A DNA stretch of 64,000 nucleotides from NCBI RefSeq assembly GCF_000332275.1, contig NZ_CM001776.1, positions 1,907,268 to 1,971,267 of the forward strand, in the 5' to 3' direction. Below the pieces are notes generated by a model that was given only the letters and a program-made list of their open reading frames with translations, ran no database searches and was not told the DNA's origin. The position numbers and the translations under genes were made by a program. Each line of letters opens with the position of its first letter. Within the stretch, counting starts at the first letter, position 1. The stretch is from Synechococcus sp. PCC 7336 (GTDB lineage: Bacteria; Cyanobacteriota; Cyanobacteriia; Thermostichales; PCC-7336). Below are positions 12,013 to 19,671 of this stretch, one piece after another.

Positions 12013-12213
12013 CTATCGCGATCTGGGCATGCGATCGAGGATCGACACGCAACGCTGCACTGCCTCGGGTGCTTCGAGGCCCAAGATATCGGCCATTAAC
12101 TGCGAGGCTGGATCGGGGCAGAGCGATCGCAATTGAGTCGCGACTTCGCGGCGATCGGACCAAGCTTCAACTGTCTCGGCCATACGGGAACAAAACTTTT
12201 GAGCGGGAGTCAT
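12013..12213 (-). CDS. small conserved-looking hypothetical protein (66 aa)
   Basis: It starts MTPAQKFCSRMAETVEAW, with TAGGAAT upstream of the ATG at 12213. The frame stays open further upstream, but that part is Cys/Ser/Arg-rich and unlikely to be coding. The protein is soluble and helical, with three cysteines and no recognised domain. It is convergent with the TPR gene (40 bp between stops). Confidence 0.55.
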   Translation of the reverse strand: MTPAQKFCSRMAETVEAWSDRREVATQLRSLCPDPASQLMADILGLEAPEAVQRCVSILDRMPRSR

Positions 12214-12491
12214 AGCAGCATTCCTAAAATTTCGAAGGCTCGAACGACACAGCCCAACTTTGCGATACACTTTCTGGGCTGAATGTCTTCGATCGTCTGA
12301 CAGATAACTCGGGCTTCTCCTCACAGTGCCGAGTAAAGCAAAAAAGTTGCGAGAGAATTGTGAATTAACAGCTTTACTTAATGTTTCTTTTTCCAGAGAC
12401 GGAACTGTGCCCCAAAAAGGCACAGCAGGCCCGCAAGCGCCCTCCACTGTTAAGCTCGCTATAGTAGGGATGCACCCGCAAAGCATCGACC

Positions 12492-12981
12492 GTGGTTTCT
12501 CCAGCAAAATCTCAATCGATTGCTGAAGTCGTCTATCCCGATAGCGACAGCAAGCCCATGGCCGACAATACCAAACAATTTCGCTGGATTGTCACCATTC
12601 AGCAGAATTTAGACGAACTGTTTGCTGAAGATCCCAATGTATTCGTCGCAGGGGACCTGCTCTGATATCCGGTCGAGGGCAACAATCGCCTGCGCCAAGC
12701 CCCTGATGTCATGCTGGCTTTCGGGCGGCCCAAGGGCGATCGCGGCTCTTACAGGCAGTGGAAAGAAGATGGTATTGCACCACAGGTCGTATTCGAAATT
12801 TTATCCCCGGGCAATCGACCGGCAGAGATGCGCCGCAAGTGGGAGTTTTACGAGCGCTATGGCAGAGCAAGCACAGCAAGAGGCGCGCGTGGCGCAGCAG
12901 AGATCGGCAGAGGCAGAACTGAGATCGCAGCAATTGGCCGACAAATTGCGATCGCTCGGTATCGATCCAGACCAGCTCTAG
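12492..12981 (+). pseudogene. Uma2-family endonuclease (DUF820) pseudogene
   Basis: The reading frame encodes a typical Uma2 N-terminus (about residues 1-57) ending DPNVFVAGDLL. An in-frame TGA (12663-12665) then replaces the Trp of the conserved DLLWYPVEG. The same frame continues as YPVEGNNRLRQAPDVMLAF and QVVFEILSPGNRP, which carry the PD-(D/E)XK core, up to WEFYERYG. There the central and C-terminal domain is missing, and a shifted frame supplies only the usual coiled-coil tail (AEQAQQEARVAQQRSAEAEL, ending DPDQL). So there is one nonsense mutation plus an internal deletion with frameshift near 12860. Uma2 genes are expanded and unstable in cyanobacteria. Confidence 0.88.
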
Positions 12982-13006
12982 CGTTTGCCAAGACTGGATT
13001 CAGCAC

Positions 13007-13032
13007 AAAAAAAGAGCGGCTGCAAACCGCTC
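13007..13032 (-). terminator. Rho-independent terminator
   Basis: On the reverse strand GAGCGG, a 7-nt loop and CCGCTC are followed directly by seven T. It lies about 140 bp downstream of the reverse-strand gene 13174-13659 and is oriented to end that transcript. The plus-strand side is AT-rich too, so it could also serve the Uma2 remnant. Confidence 0.75.
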
Positions 13033-13173
13033 AATTGAAATTTTAGGAGATTGCAAATCACTAAACCTAATAATGCCGCAATCGATCGCCTCTCGATCCA
13101 GAGGAAACACGGACAAACCTATCTCGGTATCGCTCAAGCTTATATTTTTTCGGTGAGAATACCGACCATCTCC

Positions 13174-13659
13174 TTAAAATGCACAGTTTTGCGGCAATGG
13201 GGGCTGTTTTTCCAGAACTGCCGCAAATTCAGCAGCACTTTCCACGGCTTCCCATTCCGACTCGGAAGTGCCGCGCATTGCCTGTCCGCCGTAGCCATCG
13301 GGGTGCATGTGGGCTCTGACTAAAACTTCGCGATCGCCTGCAATGGCAACGGGGCCGCCGGAGCGCGCAAACGGCTGCTCGCTGACGTGGCTGTGTAACA
13401 AGACCCGTCGGTACAGCAATTCTCCTTCTGGCGTTAACACCTCCCACCAATCGGCATAGCGATCGCAGCCTGTATCGGGGCTGGCAATGGTTACAGAGAA
13501 CGTGTAGCTACCGGGATTGCCCGAAACGCTGACGTTCAGCACATCTGCCACCATTGCCGCTCCTTCCTGTGCAAACACGACCGAGCCATCGATCGCAGTC
13601 AGGGCGATCGCCAGTGCTAGCCACCCCACCCTTTGCCACCACGGTTTGAGAACCATCAT
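13174..13659 (-). CDS. conserved secreted protein, unknown function
   Basis: 161 aa. The signal peptide (VGWLALAIALTAIDGSVVFA, then QEG) is followed by a compact domain: ADVLNVSVSGNPGSYTFSVT, SPDTGCDRYADWWEVL, LYRRVLLHSHVSEQPFARSG, then AHMHPDGYGGQAM. The regular strands and the HSHV and HMHPDGYG histidines look like a small periplasmic beta-sandwich that could bind metal. I recall similar uncharacterised bacterial proteins, but no function. One cysteine pair (C at TGCDR and C near the C-terminus) may form a disulfide. Confidence 0.75.
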   Translation of the reverse strand: MMVLKPWWQRVGWLALAIALTAIDGSVVFAQEGAAMVADVLNVSVSGNPGSYTFSVTIASPDTGCDRYADWWEVLTPEGELLYRRVLLHSHVSEQPFARSGGPVAIAGDREVLVRAHMHPDGYGGQAMRGTSESEWEAVESAAEFAAVLEKQPPLPQNCAF

Positions 13660-13711
13660 TTTGAGATTTGAAACGACACCTATAGGTTGTAGGAATCTGT
13701 AACTCTCTACC

Positions 13712-14161
13712 TTACTCGTAAATCCAAGCTCCTAACGTAGCGTCCCAACTGGCGAGTTCCTCGGGCTTAAACCACAAAGCAATTTCCCGCTGGGCAGTCT
13801 CGGGAGCATCGGAGCCGTGAATAATGTTGCGACCGATATCGATACCGTAATCGCCGCGAATTGTACCGGGCTCCGAATCGAGAGGATTGGTCTTCCCAAT
13901 CGTCTTGCGGGCCGCAGCCACAACCCCCTTGCCTTCCCACACCATTGCCACAACGGGACCAGAGGTGATGAACTCCACTAGGCCGCTAAAGAAGGGGCGC
14001 TCTTTGTGTTCGCCATAATGCTCTTCGGCCAACTCGCGGCTCACCACCAACATCTTCAGACCCACTAGCTGAAAGCCTTTGGTCTCAAACCGCTGAATAA
14101 TCGTGCCCACTAGCTTTCGCTGCACACCATCGGGTTTGATCGCCAAAAAAGTACGTTCCAC
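13712..14161 (-). CDS. ndk: nucleoside diphosphate kinase
   Basis: 149 aa, the family's normal length. It transfers the gamma phosphate from ATP to NDPs through a phosphohistidine, keeping nucleotide pools balanced in the cytosol. The N-terminus is [15 protein letters not shown], the classic Ndk start. The catalytic His sits in [12 protein letters not shown], and the Kpn loop and nucleotide-binding residues are present. It starts with GTG, with AGGA five to eight bases upstream. It lies 52 bp upstream of the 13174-13659 gene but has no functional tie to it that I can see. Confidence 0.97.
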   Translation of the reverse strand: MERTFLAIKPDGVQRKLVGTIIQRFETKGFQLVGLKMLVVSRELAEEHYGEHKERPFFSGLVEFITSGPVVAMVWEGKGVVAAARKTIGKTNPLDSEPGTIRGDYGIDIGRNIIHGSDAPETAQREIALWFKPEELASWDATLGAWIYE

Positions 14162-14255
14162 AGCTGTCCTGTCCCAGAAAAAACCGTTACAAATCTACCA
14201 CGCAGGCGATCGCCCTCAGCCCCACAAATTCACTCGGTTACTGCTGAGGCTAGGG

Positions 14256-14453
14256 TTAAGATTGAGTCTTTGCCTGCTGGGCGCTCGTCGAGCGGAGTGA
14301 ATCGGTATCTCGGCTTCTACGTGCGGTTTTAACGGCTACAACCCGCATCTCGCAGGATTGCAAGCGTTCGAGCATTTGCTGTAACTGGGGATCTTGTTTT
14401 GCAAACAAATTGGGCAGACAGCGCGAGCGGCGCTGGCAGGCATCGCATAACAT
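14256..14453 (-). CDS. small Cys-containing hypothetical protein (65 aa)
   Basis: It starts MLCDACQRRSRCLPNLFAKQ. A CxxC plus a third Cys (C2-type) suggest a metal or redox site. ATG 14453 is chosen because GAGGA lies nine bases upstream; a second ATG three codons earlier has no spacing for a ribosome site. The tail is Ser/Arg/Thr-rich. No family recognised; it may be genuine because of the good ribosome-binding site. Confidence 0.45.
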   Translation of the reverse strand: MLCDACQRRSRCLPNLFAKQDPQLQQMLERLQSCEMRVVAVKTARRSRDTDSLRSTSAQQAKTQS

Positions 14454-14716
14454 CACAAACATTCCTCACACACTTCAGACATGACCGTTGGCGAGCAACA
14501 GCCCATTGGGACAACCGTGGAACCAGTCCTATCCTGGCCAATTCGAGTGATTCTCGTTCTTCTATTCTTCCCGTTACACAGCTAAAGGGGGGCAAAAGTC
14601 GTCAATGTCTTCAGAGTTGCCTCAAAGATGTATTTTTATTTTGGCTTATTGTCAATTGCAACGGCAATTCGCCTCGGTCCTGCAGCAGCAAACCAGAGAC
14701 CGTCGGGATTGGAGAC

Positions 14717-15436
14717 TTACCAAGGGACTTTAGCTGTAACCTCCATCAGCCAGGGATGTCCCCACCAGAGCAGGCCGATAAATAAGACGACTCCCGCGTA
14801 GGCGGGTTTGACAAACTCGGCTGCATTGAAGCGCTGATAGCCTCTGGCGATCGCCAAAAACGGCACCACTGACGTTCTCTCTTTCACTTTTAAAAACACA
14901 TCCCCATAGCGAGCTTCGAGACGGCGATCGCCGTGCCACACGGCAAAGAGATGGTGAGCGATCAACCCCAATGACGTCACGATGGCAAAAGTCGAGCCAA
15001 TCCATAGGGTGTGGGCCGCACACCAAATCACTTGACCCACCATTTGGGGATGTCGGGTGATGCGGATAATGCCAGTTTCGTATAGGTGAACTTGAGGTTC
15101 TTGCACGGCCGCAATTTCCAACAAATTGAACGTTGCAGGATACAGGAAGATAAACGAAATGGACGAGAGAATCCATACCGTCGCTTTAACCCCCTGTACC
15201 CCTTGCACCATCCACAACTGTGCGCCGTCGTAGCGATGGTTGAAGAAATAAATAATTAAGATCGTCGCCAGCGGCAAACTTGCCAGAGCAAATAGAACTC
15301 GATACGCTCGCGCTCCAATCCTCTCCTCTCCCCAGGGTCGCAATGCCGCCAAACCACTATGCACTGTGACAAAAACCAACATCATGCCCATCACAATCCA
15401 ATGGGAAGGAGTCAGCCAAGCAAAAGAATCAGTCAT
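14717..15436 (-). CDS. NnrU-domain membrane protein, likely 15-cis-zeta-carotene isomerase (Z-ISO)
   Basis: 239 aa with about six hydrophobic helices. Conserved histidines are visible at VTVHSGLAALR, ITRHPQMVG, WCAAHTLW and AHHLFAVWHGDRR. Z-ISO is the haem-dependent membrane isomerase that converts 9,15,9'-tri-cis to 9,9'-di-cis zeta-carotene in carotenoid synthesis. It belongs to the NnrU family, and cyanobacterial NnrU proteins of this length are the usual Z-ISO candidates. Assignment to Z-ISO rather than a generic NnrU protein is inference. It is divergent from rsmD (90 bp apart). Confidence 0.78.
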   Translation of the reverse strand: MTDSFAWLTPSHWIVMGMMLVFVTVHSGLAALRPWGEERIGARAYRVLFALASLPLATILIIYFFNHRYDGAQLWMVQGVQGVKATVWILSSISFIFLYPATFNLLEIAAVQEPQVHLYETGIIRITRHPQMVGQVIWCAAHTLWIGSTFAIVTSLGLIAHHLFAVWHGDRRLEARYGDVFLKVKERTSVVPFLAIARGYQRFNAAEFVKPAYAGVVLFIGLLWWGHPWLMEVTAKVPW

Positions 15437-15525
15437 GCTGCGATGGGGAGAAATTCGACGAGCGAGGCGCTGTCACCGCTAGGCTGGAATCAGTCTTTCC
15501 ATGAATTAGTCTTTCCATTCCGACA

Positions 15526-16080
15526 GTGGCCATCAGAGTCTACGGCAATCGCCCTCTCAAAACTCTAGCAGGACGAGATACCCGTCCCACATCCAGTCGC
15601 GTGCGAGAGGCTGTCTTTCATCTCTGGCGCGATCGCGTGGCGGGCTGTCGTTGGCTGGATTTGTGCGCGGGGGTGGGGGCGATGGGAGCCGAGGCATTGG
15701 GACGCGGGGCGTCGATCGCCGTTGGGGTGGAGCAATCGAAAGTGGCCTGCCAGACGATCCGACACAATTGGCAGCGAATTGCGCACGAAGACCAAATTGT
15801 ACGAGTGCTGCGAGGGGACGTGCGGCGGGTGCTGGAGCGATTGGGTCGAGGCGAGCCGTTTGACTGTATTTACTTCGATCCCCCTTACGCCAGCGATCTG
15901 TATCTGCCCGTGCTCGAACGCATCGATCGCCTTCGCCTCTTAGCCCCCAAGGGCGAACTCGCTGCCGAACATGCCGCCTCCAGAGATCTGCCCGATGCAA
16001 TTGGAAACTTGCAGGTCTGCGATCGCCGTACCTACGGCCAGACCGCGATCGCCATTTACCATCTCGCCACTGGCGACTGA
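15526..16080 (+). CDS. rsmD: 16S rRNA (guanine966-N2)-methyltransferase
   Basis: 184 aa. SAM-dependent methylation of G966 in 16S rRNA of the assembled 30S. N-terminal RVYGNRPLKTLAGRDTRPTS is followed by the family motif SRVREAVFHLW, SAM loop WLDLCAGVGAMGAEAL, and the N6/N2-methylase motif IV FDPPYASDLY. It starts with GTG. The protein is a single Rossmann-like domain, as usual. Confidence 0.93.
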   Translation: MAIRVYGNRPLKTLAGRDTRPTSSRVREAVFHLWRDRVAGCRWLDLCAGVGAMGAEALGRGASIAVGVEQSKVACQTIRHNWQRIAHEDQIVRVLRGDVRRVLERLGRGEPFDCIYFDPPYASDLYLPVLERIDRLRLLAPKGELAAEHAASRDLPDAIGNLQVCDRRTYGQTAIAIYHLATGD

Positions 16081-16175
16081 ACGAAATCGCGTTCGAGCGA
16101 GAGAATTGGGGGTTTTAGCGTCAATATGGGGGTGCAGCCCAATCAACTGCAGTCTCTGTCCGCAAGGGTATGAAT

Positions 16176-16526
16176 ATGAGTTGGATTAAAGTTCTGTCCC
16201 AAGATGAGTTAGCACAAGGCGATCGCAAGGTGGTCGCAACCGAGGGCGGTCCCGTCCTCGTCGTCAACTACAATGGCGATTTTTATGCGGTCGGCAGCAA
16301 GTGTCCCCACATGAAATTGCCCCTGCGTCGGGGGAAACTCACTGATGATGGGGCGCTGGTCTGTCCCTTTCACCGCAGTGCCTTCGACCTCAAAACCGGC
16401 GAGCCCAAAACATGGACTCCCTTTCCGCCGGTAGTGGGTTCGCTGTTAGGGAAAATCTCCACCGAAAAGCCTCTGCCAACTTATCCCACCAAAGTCGAAG
16501 AAGGCAGCATCTGGGTTGAGGTTTAG
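16176..16526 (+). CDS. Rieske 2Fe-2S ferredoxin-like protein
   Basis: 116 aa, starting MSWIKVLSQDELAQGDRKVV. Both halves of the Rieske cluster-binding motif are present: CPH (KCPHMKLPLRRG, near residue 43) and CPFH (VCPFHRSAFDL, near residue 63). These two Cys and two His hold the cluster. Small stand-alone Rieske proteins pass electrons to oxygenases or assist nitrite reductase-like systems. No oxygenase is adjacent, so the partner is unknown. AAGGG lies seven bases before ATG 16176; another ATG two codons upstream is possible. Confidence 0.92.
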   Translation: MSWIKVLSQDELAQGDRKVVATEGGPVLVVNYNGDFYAVGSKCPHMKLPLRRGKLTDDGALVCPFHRSAFDLKTGEPKTWTPFPPVVGSLLGKISTEKPLPTYPTKVEEGSIWVEV

Positions 16527-16556
16527 TCTCTCAATGCGATCCGGCAAATTGGGAGG

Positions 16557-17507
16557 TTAGTGGGAGGAGGTTTCGGCCTCCTCTCCTGCTTGCAGGGGCA
16601 ACTGTAGCTGGCGATCGCGTCTCTCCCAATACACTTGCTCTACGGACTGCCGCAGATAAAATGCCGTACCCGTGCGACTGATATAGAGGGGCTGAATGTT
16701 TGCTTGCTGGAGGGCTTGGCTCGCTCGTGCAGGGGAGCATTGCAAGACTCTGGCGGCGGCGTTGAGGGTGAGAGATTGACGGCCAAAGCGTTCTAGTAGA
16801 GTGTCATCTGCTTCAGATCGCACTTCGTGCAGGAGGCGTTTGGCTAGCAGCCAGCAAGCCAGGGTATCGGCTGCAGCACGATGAGAGGTGGAGATCGGGA
16901 ATTGGAAGTGGCGCACGAGGGCGGGCAAGCGTCGGGAGGGTAGGTGAGAGAGGAGTAGGCGCGAGAGTTCGACGGTGCAGCATTGGTATTGGGGCGGGCG
17001 CAGGAAGGGGGTGTCGAGTCGCTGCAGTTCCGAGCGAACGAAGGCGTAATCGAAGGCGAGATGGTGGGCGGTGAGGACGTTTTGGGAGAGCAGCGGTAGG
17101 TAGGTGGGCCAAATGGTTTCGGGGGGAGCGGCGTCAGCGATCGCAGAGGTGGTAATGCCGGTGAATTCGGCAATGCGATCGGGGACAGAAACGCTGGGAT
17201 TAATCAGGTGGGTTTGCTGGTGGCGGATGCCGCTGTCAAGAGACCCCTGCAGAAGTGAAATTTCGATGACGCGGTGGCGATCGCTATTGGAACCCGTGGT
17301 TTCAACGTCAATGACGGTGAGGGGTTGGGTGCTGACTTGCCGGTAGTGGGCCAGCAGTTCGGTGGAGAGGAGTGGGGGGGATTGGCGATCGGATGTTTTA
17401 GACACGCTCGATTGGGAATAAAGGGGACGGCACTTTATTTTATGGTCGTGGGGCGATCGCCTGCCGAAACGTTGACCTGTAATACTGATAGACACACGCG
17501 AAGTCAT
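16557..17507 (-). CDS. 3'-5' exonuclease, DnaQ/DEDDh family
   Basis: 316 aa. The exonuclease domain (about residues 62-230) shows ExoI VIDVETTGSNSDRHRVIEIS, ExoII TAHHLAFDYAFVRSE, and ExoIII THRAAADTLACWLL, placing it with the DEDDh (epsilon-like) two-metal exonucleases. A C-terminal extension of about 85 residues (RQSLTLNAAARVLQCSPARASQALQQ) looks like a helix-turn-helix. The first 60 residues are irregular, but GAGG sits nine bases before ATG 17507, so that start is kept. Role in DNA repair or RNA end processing not determinable. The upstream end overlaps nothing functional; the neighbouring glycosyltransferase is divergent. Confidence 0.85.
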   Translation of the reverse strand: MTSRVSISITGQRFGRRSPHDHKIKCRPLYSQSSVSKTSDRQSPPLLSTELLAHYRQVSTQPLTVIDVETTGSNSDRHRVIEISLLQGSLDSGIRHQQTHLINPSVSVPDRIAEFTGITTSAIADAAPPETIWPTYLPLLSQNVLTAHHLAFDYAFVRSELQRLDTPFLRPPQYQCCTVELSRLLLSHLPSRRLPALVRHFQFPISTSHRAAADTLACWLLAKRLLHEVRSEADDTLLERFGRQSLTLNAAARVLQCSPARASQALQQANIQPLYISRTGTAFYLRQSVEQVYWERRDRQLQLPLQAGEEAETSSH

Positions 17508-17540
17508 GTAGGTTATCCTCAGTTGCTATTCCCATTTGCG

Positions 17541-18746
17541 ATGTGGGGGTTGAGTCGGGCCGCGATCTGTCTGGTTATGCTCGTCCTCGTTCCTGCAATC
17601 TCTTCCCCAGATGACAGTATTGCCTACGGCTGGAACGTGTTTCATGCCTGGGACAGTCCCCAATATATCGATCTCGCCCGAAACGGCTACATCAATAACG
17701 ATGGCTCGCCCGGTGGCAATGTGGCTTTCTTTCCCCTATTTCCCGGACTGTTGCGGGCGATCGCCAGTCTCGGCATGCCCTATATCCCTGCGGGGGTCGT
17801 GGTTAATAGTTTGGCCTTTCTCGGGGCAGCGATCTGTCTCTATCGTTGGATGGCAGAGCGCTACAGCATAGCGGTTGCCCGTTGGGTCACGGCTGTGTTG
17901 GTCTGGTGTCCGTTTTCCATTTTTGGCACGGTCATTTATACCGAAGGGGTCTTTCTGCTCTTCAGTACCGCCGCACTCTCCACCTTCGATCGCAAACGTT
18001 ACCTGCAATCCGCCCTATGGGGTGCTTTGGCCAGTTTGACGAGAATTTTGGGCATTGCCTTAATTGCCTCTTTTTGGCTAGTGGCTTGGAGAGAGCGGAG
18101 ATCGAAGTGGGCCTATATTGCCGGACTTCTGGCCAGCTTCGGACTGCTCGCCTACACGATCTATTGTTGGGTGGCGTTTTCAGATCCACTGGCGTTTATC
18201 AGCGTCCAGCACCAGTTGTGGGAACGCACTCGCGGAATCAATGTTGCCGATTGGCTCGTGTTGTTCGGCCAAGTCACAGTCGGCCCTGTGAATGTGGAGC
18301 GAGGAATGTTTGCCGATCCCCTCTACCCTGTCGGGATGGCGATCGTCTGTCTGGTCTCTGCTGTCTTGTGGCGCAGGCGCAAGGCGATCGGAGAGGGTCG
18401 AGCGGGCAGCATCTTGTTTGTTTTGTTTGTAGCAGCTTGGTTGATTGCGGGCGATCCATTGATTAATACCCTCATGATTGTGGGGGGGATCGTGGTGTTG
18501 TGGCTGGCGCGCAAGCAGTTGGGCCTATTGTCGTTTGCCTATGCCGCGTTTAGTGTTGCCATTATTCTCGCTTCCGGGCAGGCGACATCGGCAGAACGAT
18601 ATATGTACGGGATTGTGCCCCTGACGATCGCGGTGGGCGAGTGGTTGAGCCGCCATCGCCGCTGGGGCTATGCTGTGTTTAGCTTTTTTGCGATCCTATT
18701 GGTCATGTTTTCGATTCGGTTTGCGCAAGAGCAGTGGGTAGCGTAA
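17541..18746 (+). CDS. polytopic membrane mannosyl/glycosyltransferase (PIG-V-like)
   Basis: About 402 aa with 8-10 transmembrane helices. The first lumenal/periplasmic loop carries WNVFHAWDSPQYIDLARNGY and, further on, VAFFPLFPGLLRAI. The paired WDS...Y and FFPLFP elements typify the PIG-V-like family, which uses polyprenyl-phosphate sugars. Acceptor unknown, presumably a glycolipid or surface polymer. The open frame extends to 17274, but that part lies antisense within the exonuclease gene, so the ATG at 17541 is preferred. Confidence 0.75.
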   Translation: MWGLSRAAICLVMLVLVPAISSPDDSIAYGWNVFHAWDSPQYIDLARNGYINNDGSPGGNVAFFPLFPGLLRAIASLGMPYIPAGVVVNSLAFLGAAICLYRWMAERYSIAVARWVTAVLVWCPFSIFGTVIYTEGVFLLFSTAALSTFDRKRYLQSALWGALASLTRILGIALIASFWLVAWRERRSKWAYIAGLLASFGLLAYTIYCWVAFSDPLAFISVQHQLWERTRGINVADWLVLFGQVTVGPVNVERGMFADPLYPVGMAIVCLVSAVLWRRRKAIGEGRAGSILFVLFVAAWLIAGDPLINTLMIVGGIVVLWLARKQLGLLSFAYAAFSVAIILASGQATSAERYMYGIVPLTIAVGEWLSRHRRWGYAVFSFFAILLVMFSIRFAQEQWVA

Positions 18747-18796
18747 GTGCAAGACTCGTATTTCTCACAAACTTTTCGAGCTCAAAACATCGAATA

Positions 18797-19486
18797 CTAC
18801 GACTTAACTTCAAAATTATAGCCAAACAGCTCGATATCCTTGCTGTAAAATCTGCCAACCATATCGCGAATTTCTTCATTATAAAATTCTGAATAGTGCT
18901 TTCCTTTTGGCGATGCGCTCTGGATCGACAATATACCTAATTCTTTAAATTTTAGGCGATCTGCAATTACTTTGAGAGTTTCTCTATTTTCAAAACGACC
19001 GATATAGTCAACTATAATCTCGCTATCATCTCCCGTAACGTAGTCGGATAAGCCATATCGAGAAGCATGGTACTTAAAAAGATCGCTCTCGGGAGAAGAG
19101 CTCGTCAAAGCGATCGCATAATCGCGAAAGGTCCATTCACTGGGAATTGTACCTCTCTTCAACCTAAAGAAATACATTGATAAAGTCCTATCCCAAGGAT
19201 TGCGGACGATTGAGAATGTGAAAATTTTTTTCCATAAAAATCCTCCCAATCGCTTTCTCATTTCCCGAGCAGTTAAGTGATCTTCAAATATTTGTTGGGT
19301 AGCATATCCTTTGTCAGTATTGATCTTTCCATGAGTTTTGCCAAAGCGCTTTCCGAGTTCCGCACGAATACTGGTAGAAGATGTTCTGGGGATGTCAATA
19401 AACCAAAATCCCTGCCTCGCTATTTGGAAATAACCATAGGCTAAATCCGTTACACGATGAGTGCGTCTCAGGAATTCCTTCATCAT
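18797..19486 (-). CDS. sulfotransferase family protein
   Basis: 229 aa. The PAPS 5'-phosphosulfate loop is IDIPRTSSTSIRAELG (residues about 30-45; the usual Lys is Arg) and the 3'-phosphate element is FSIVRNPWDRTLSMYFF, both diagnostic of Sulfotransfer_2-type enzymes. These sulfate glycans or lipids. The gene is noticeably more AT-rich (AAA, TTT and ATA codons common) than its flanks, suggesting acquisition by transfer. It is convergent with the glycosyltransferase gene, so both could modify a surface glycan. Confidence 0.8.
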   Translation of the reverse strand: MMKEFLRRTHRVTDLAYGYFQIARQGFWFIDIPRTSSTSIRAELGKRFGKTHGKINTDKGYATQQIFEDHLTAREMRKRLGGFLWKKIFTFSIVRNPWDRTLSMYFFRLKRGTIPSEWTFRDYAIALTSSSPESDLFKYHASRYGLSDYVTGDDSEIIVDYIGRFENRETLKVIADRLKFKELGILSIQSASPKGKHYSEFYNEEIRDMVGRFYSKDIELFGYNFEVKS

Positions 19487-19671
19487 CTCGACCCTTCACT
19501 TGAATGAATGCTTTGGACAGTTAACCCTTTCCCGCAAAATTGGAGAAAGGGGAACTTAGCGAAACATAGAGGTTTCTGGCCGTCGCTCCCCTCTCTATAG
19601 CGATCGGTCAGCTTGTGTTAGAGGCGCAGAGAGCATTAGAGCTTCCAATAGGGCATTTTCTCCATCAGAAT

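Noticed and set aside
14440-14480. Yfr1-like motif (ATTCCTCACACACTT)
   Set aside because: Differs from the conserved ACTCCTCACAC core and lacks the flanking stem-loops and terminator.
17274-17540. N-terminal extension of the glycosyltransferase
   Set aside because: It lies antisense to the exonuclease gene, and its translation is unlike the family start.
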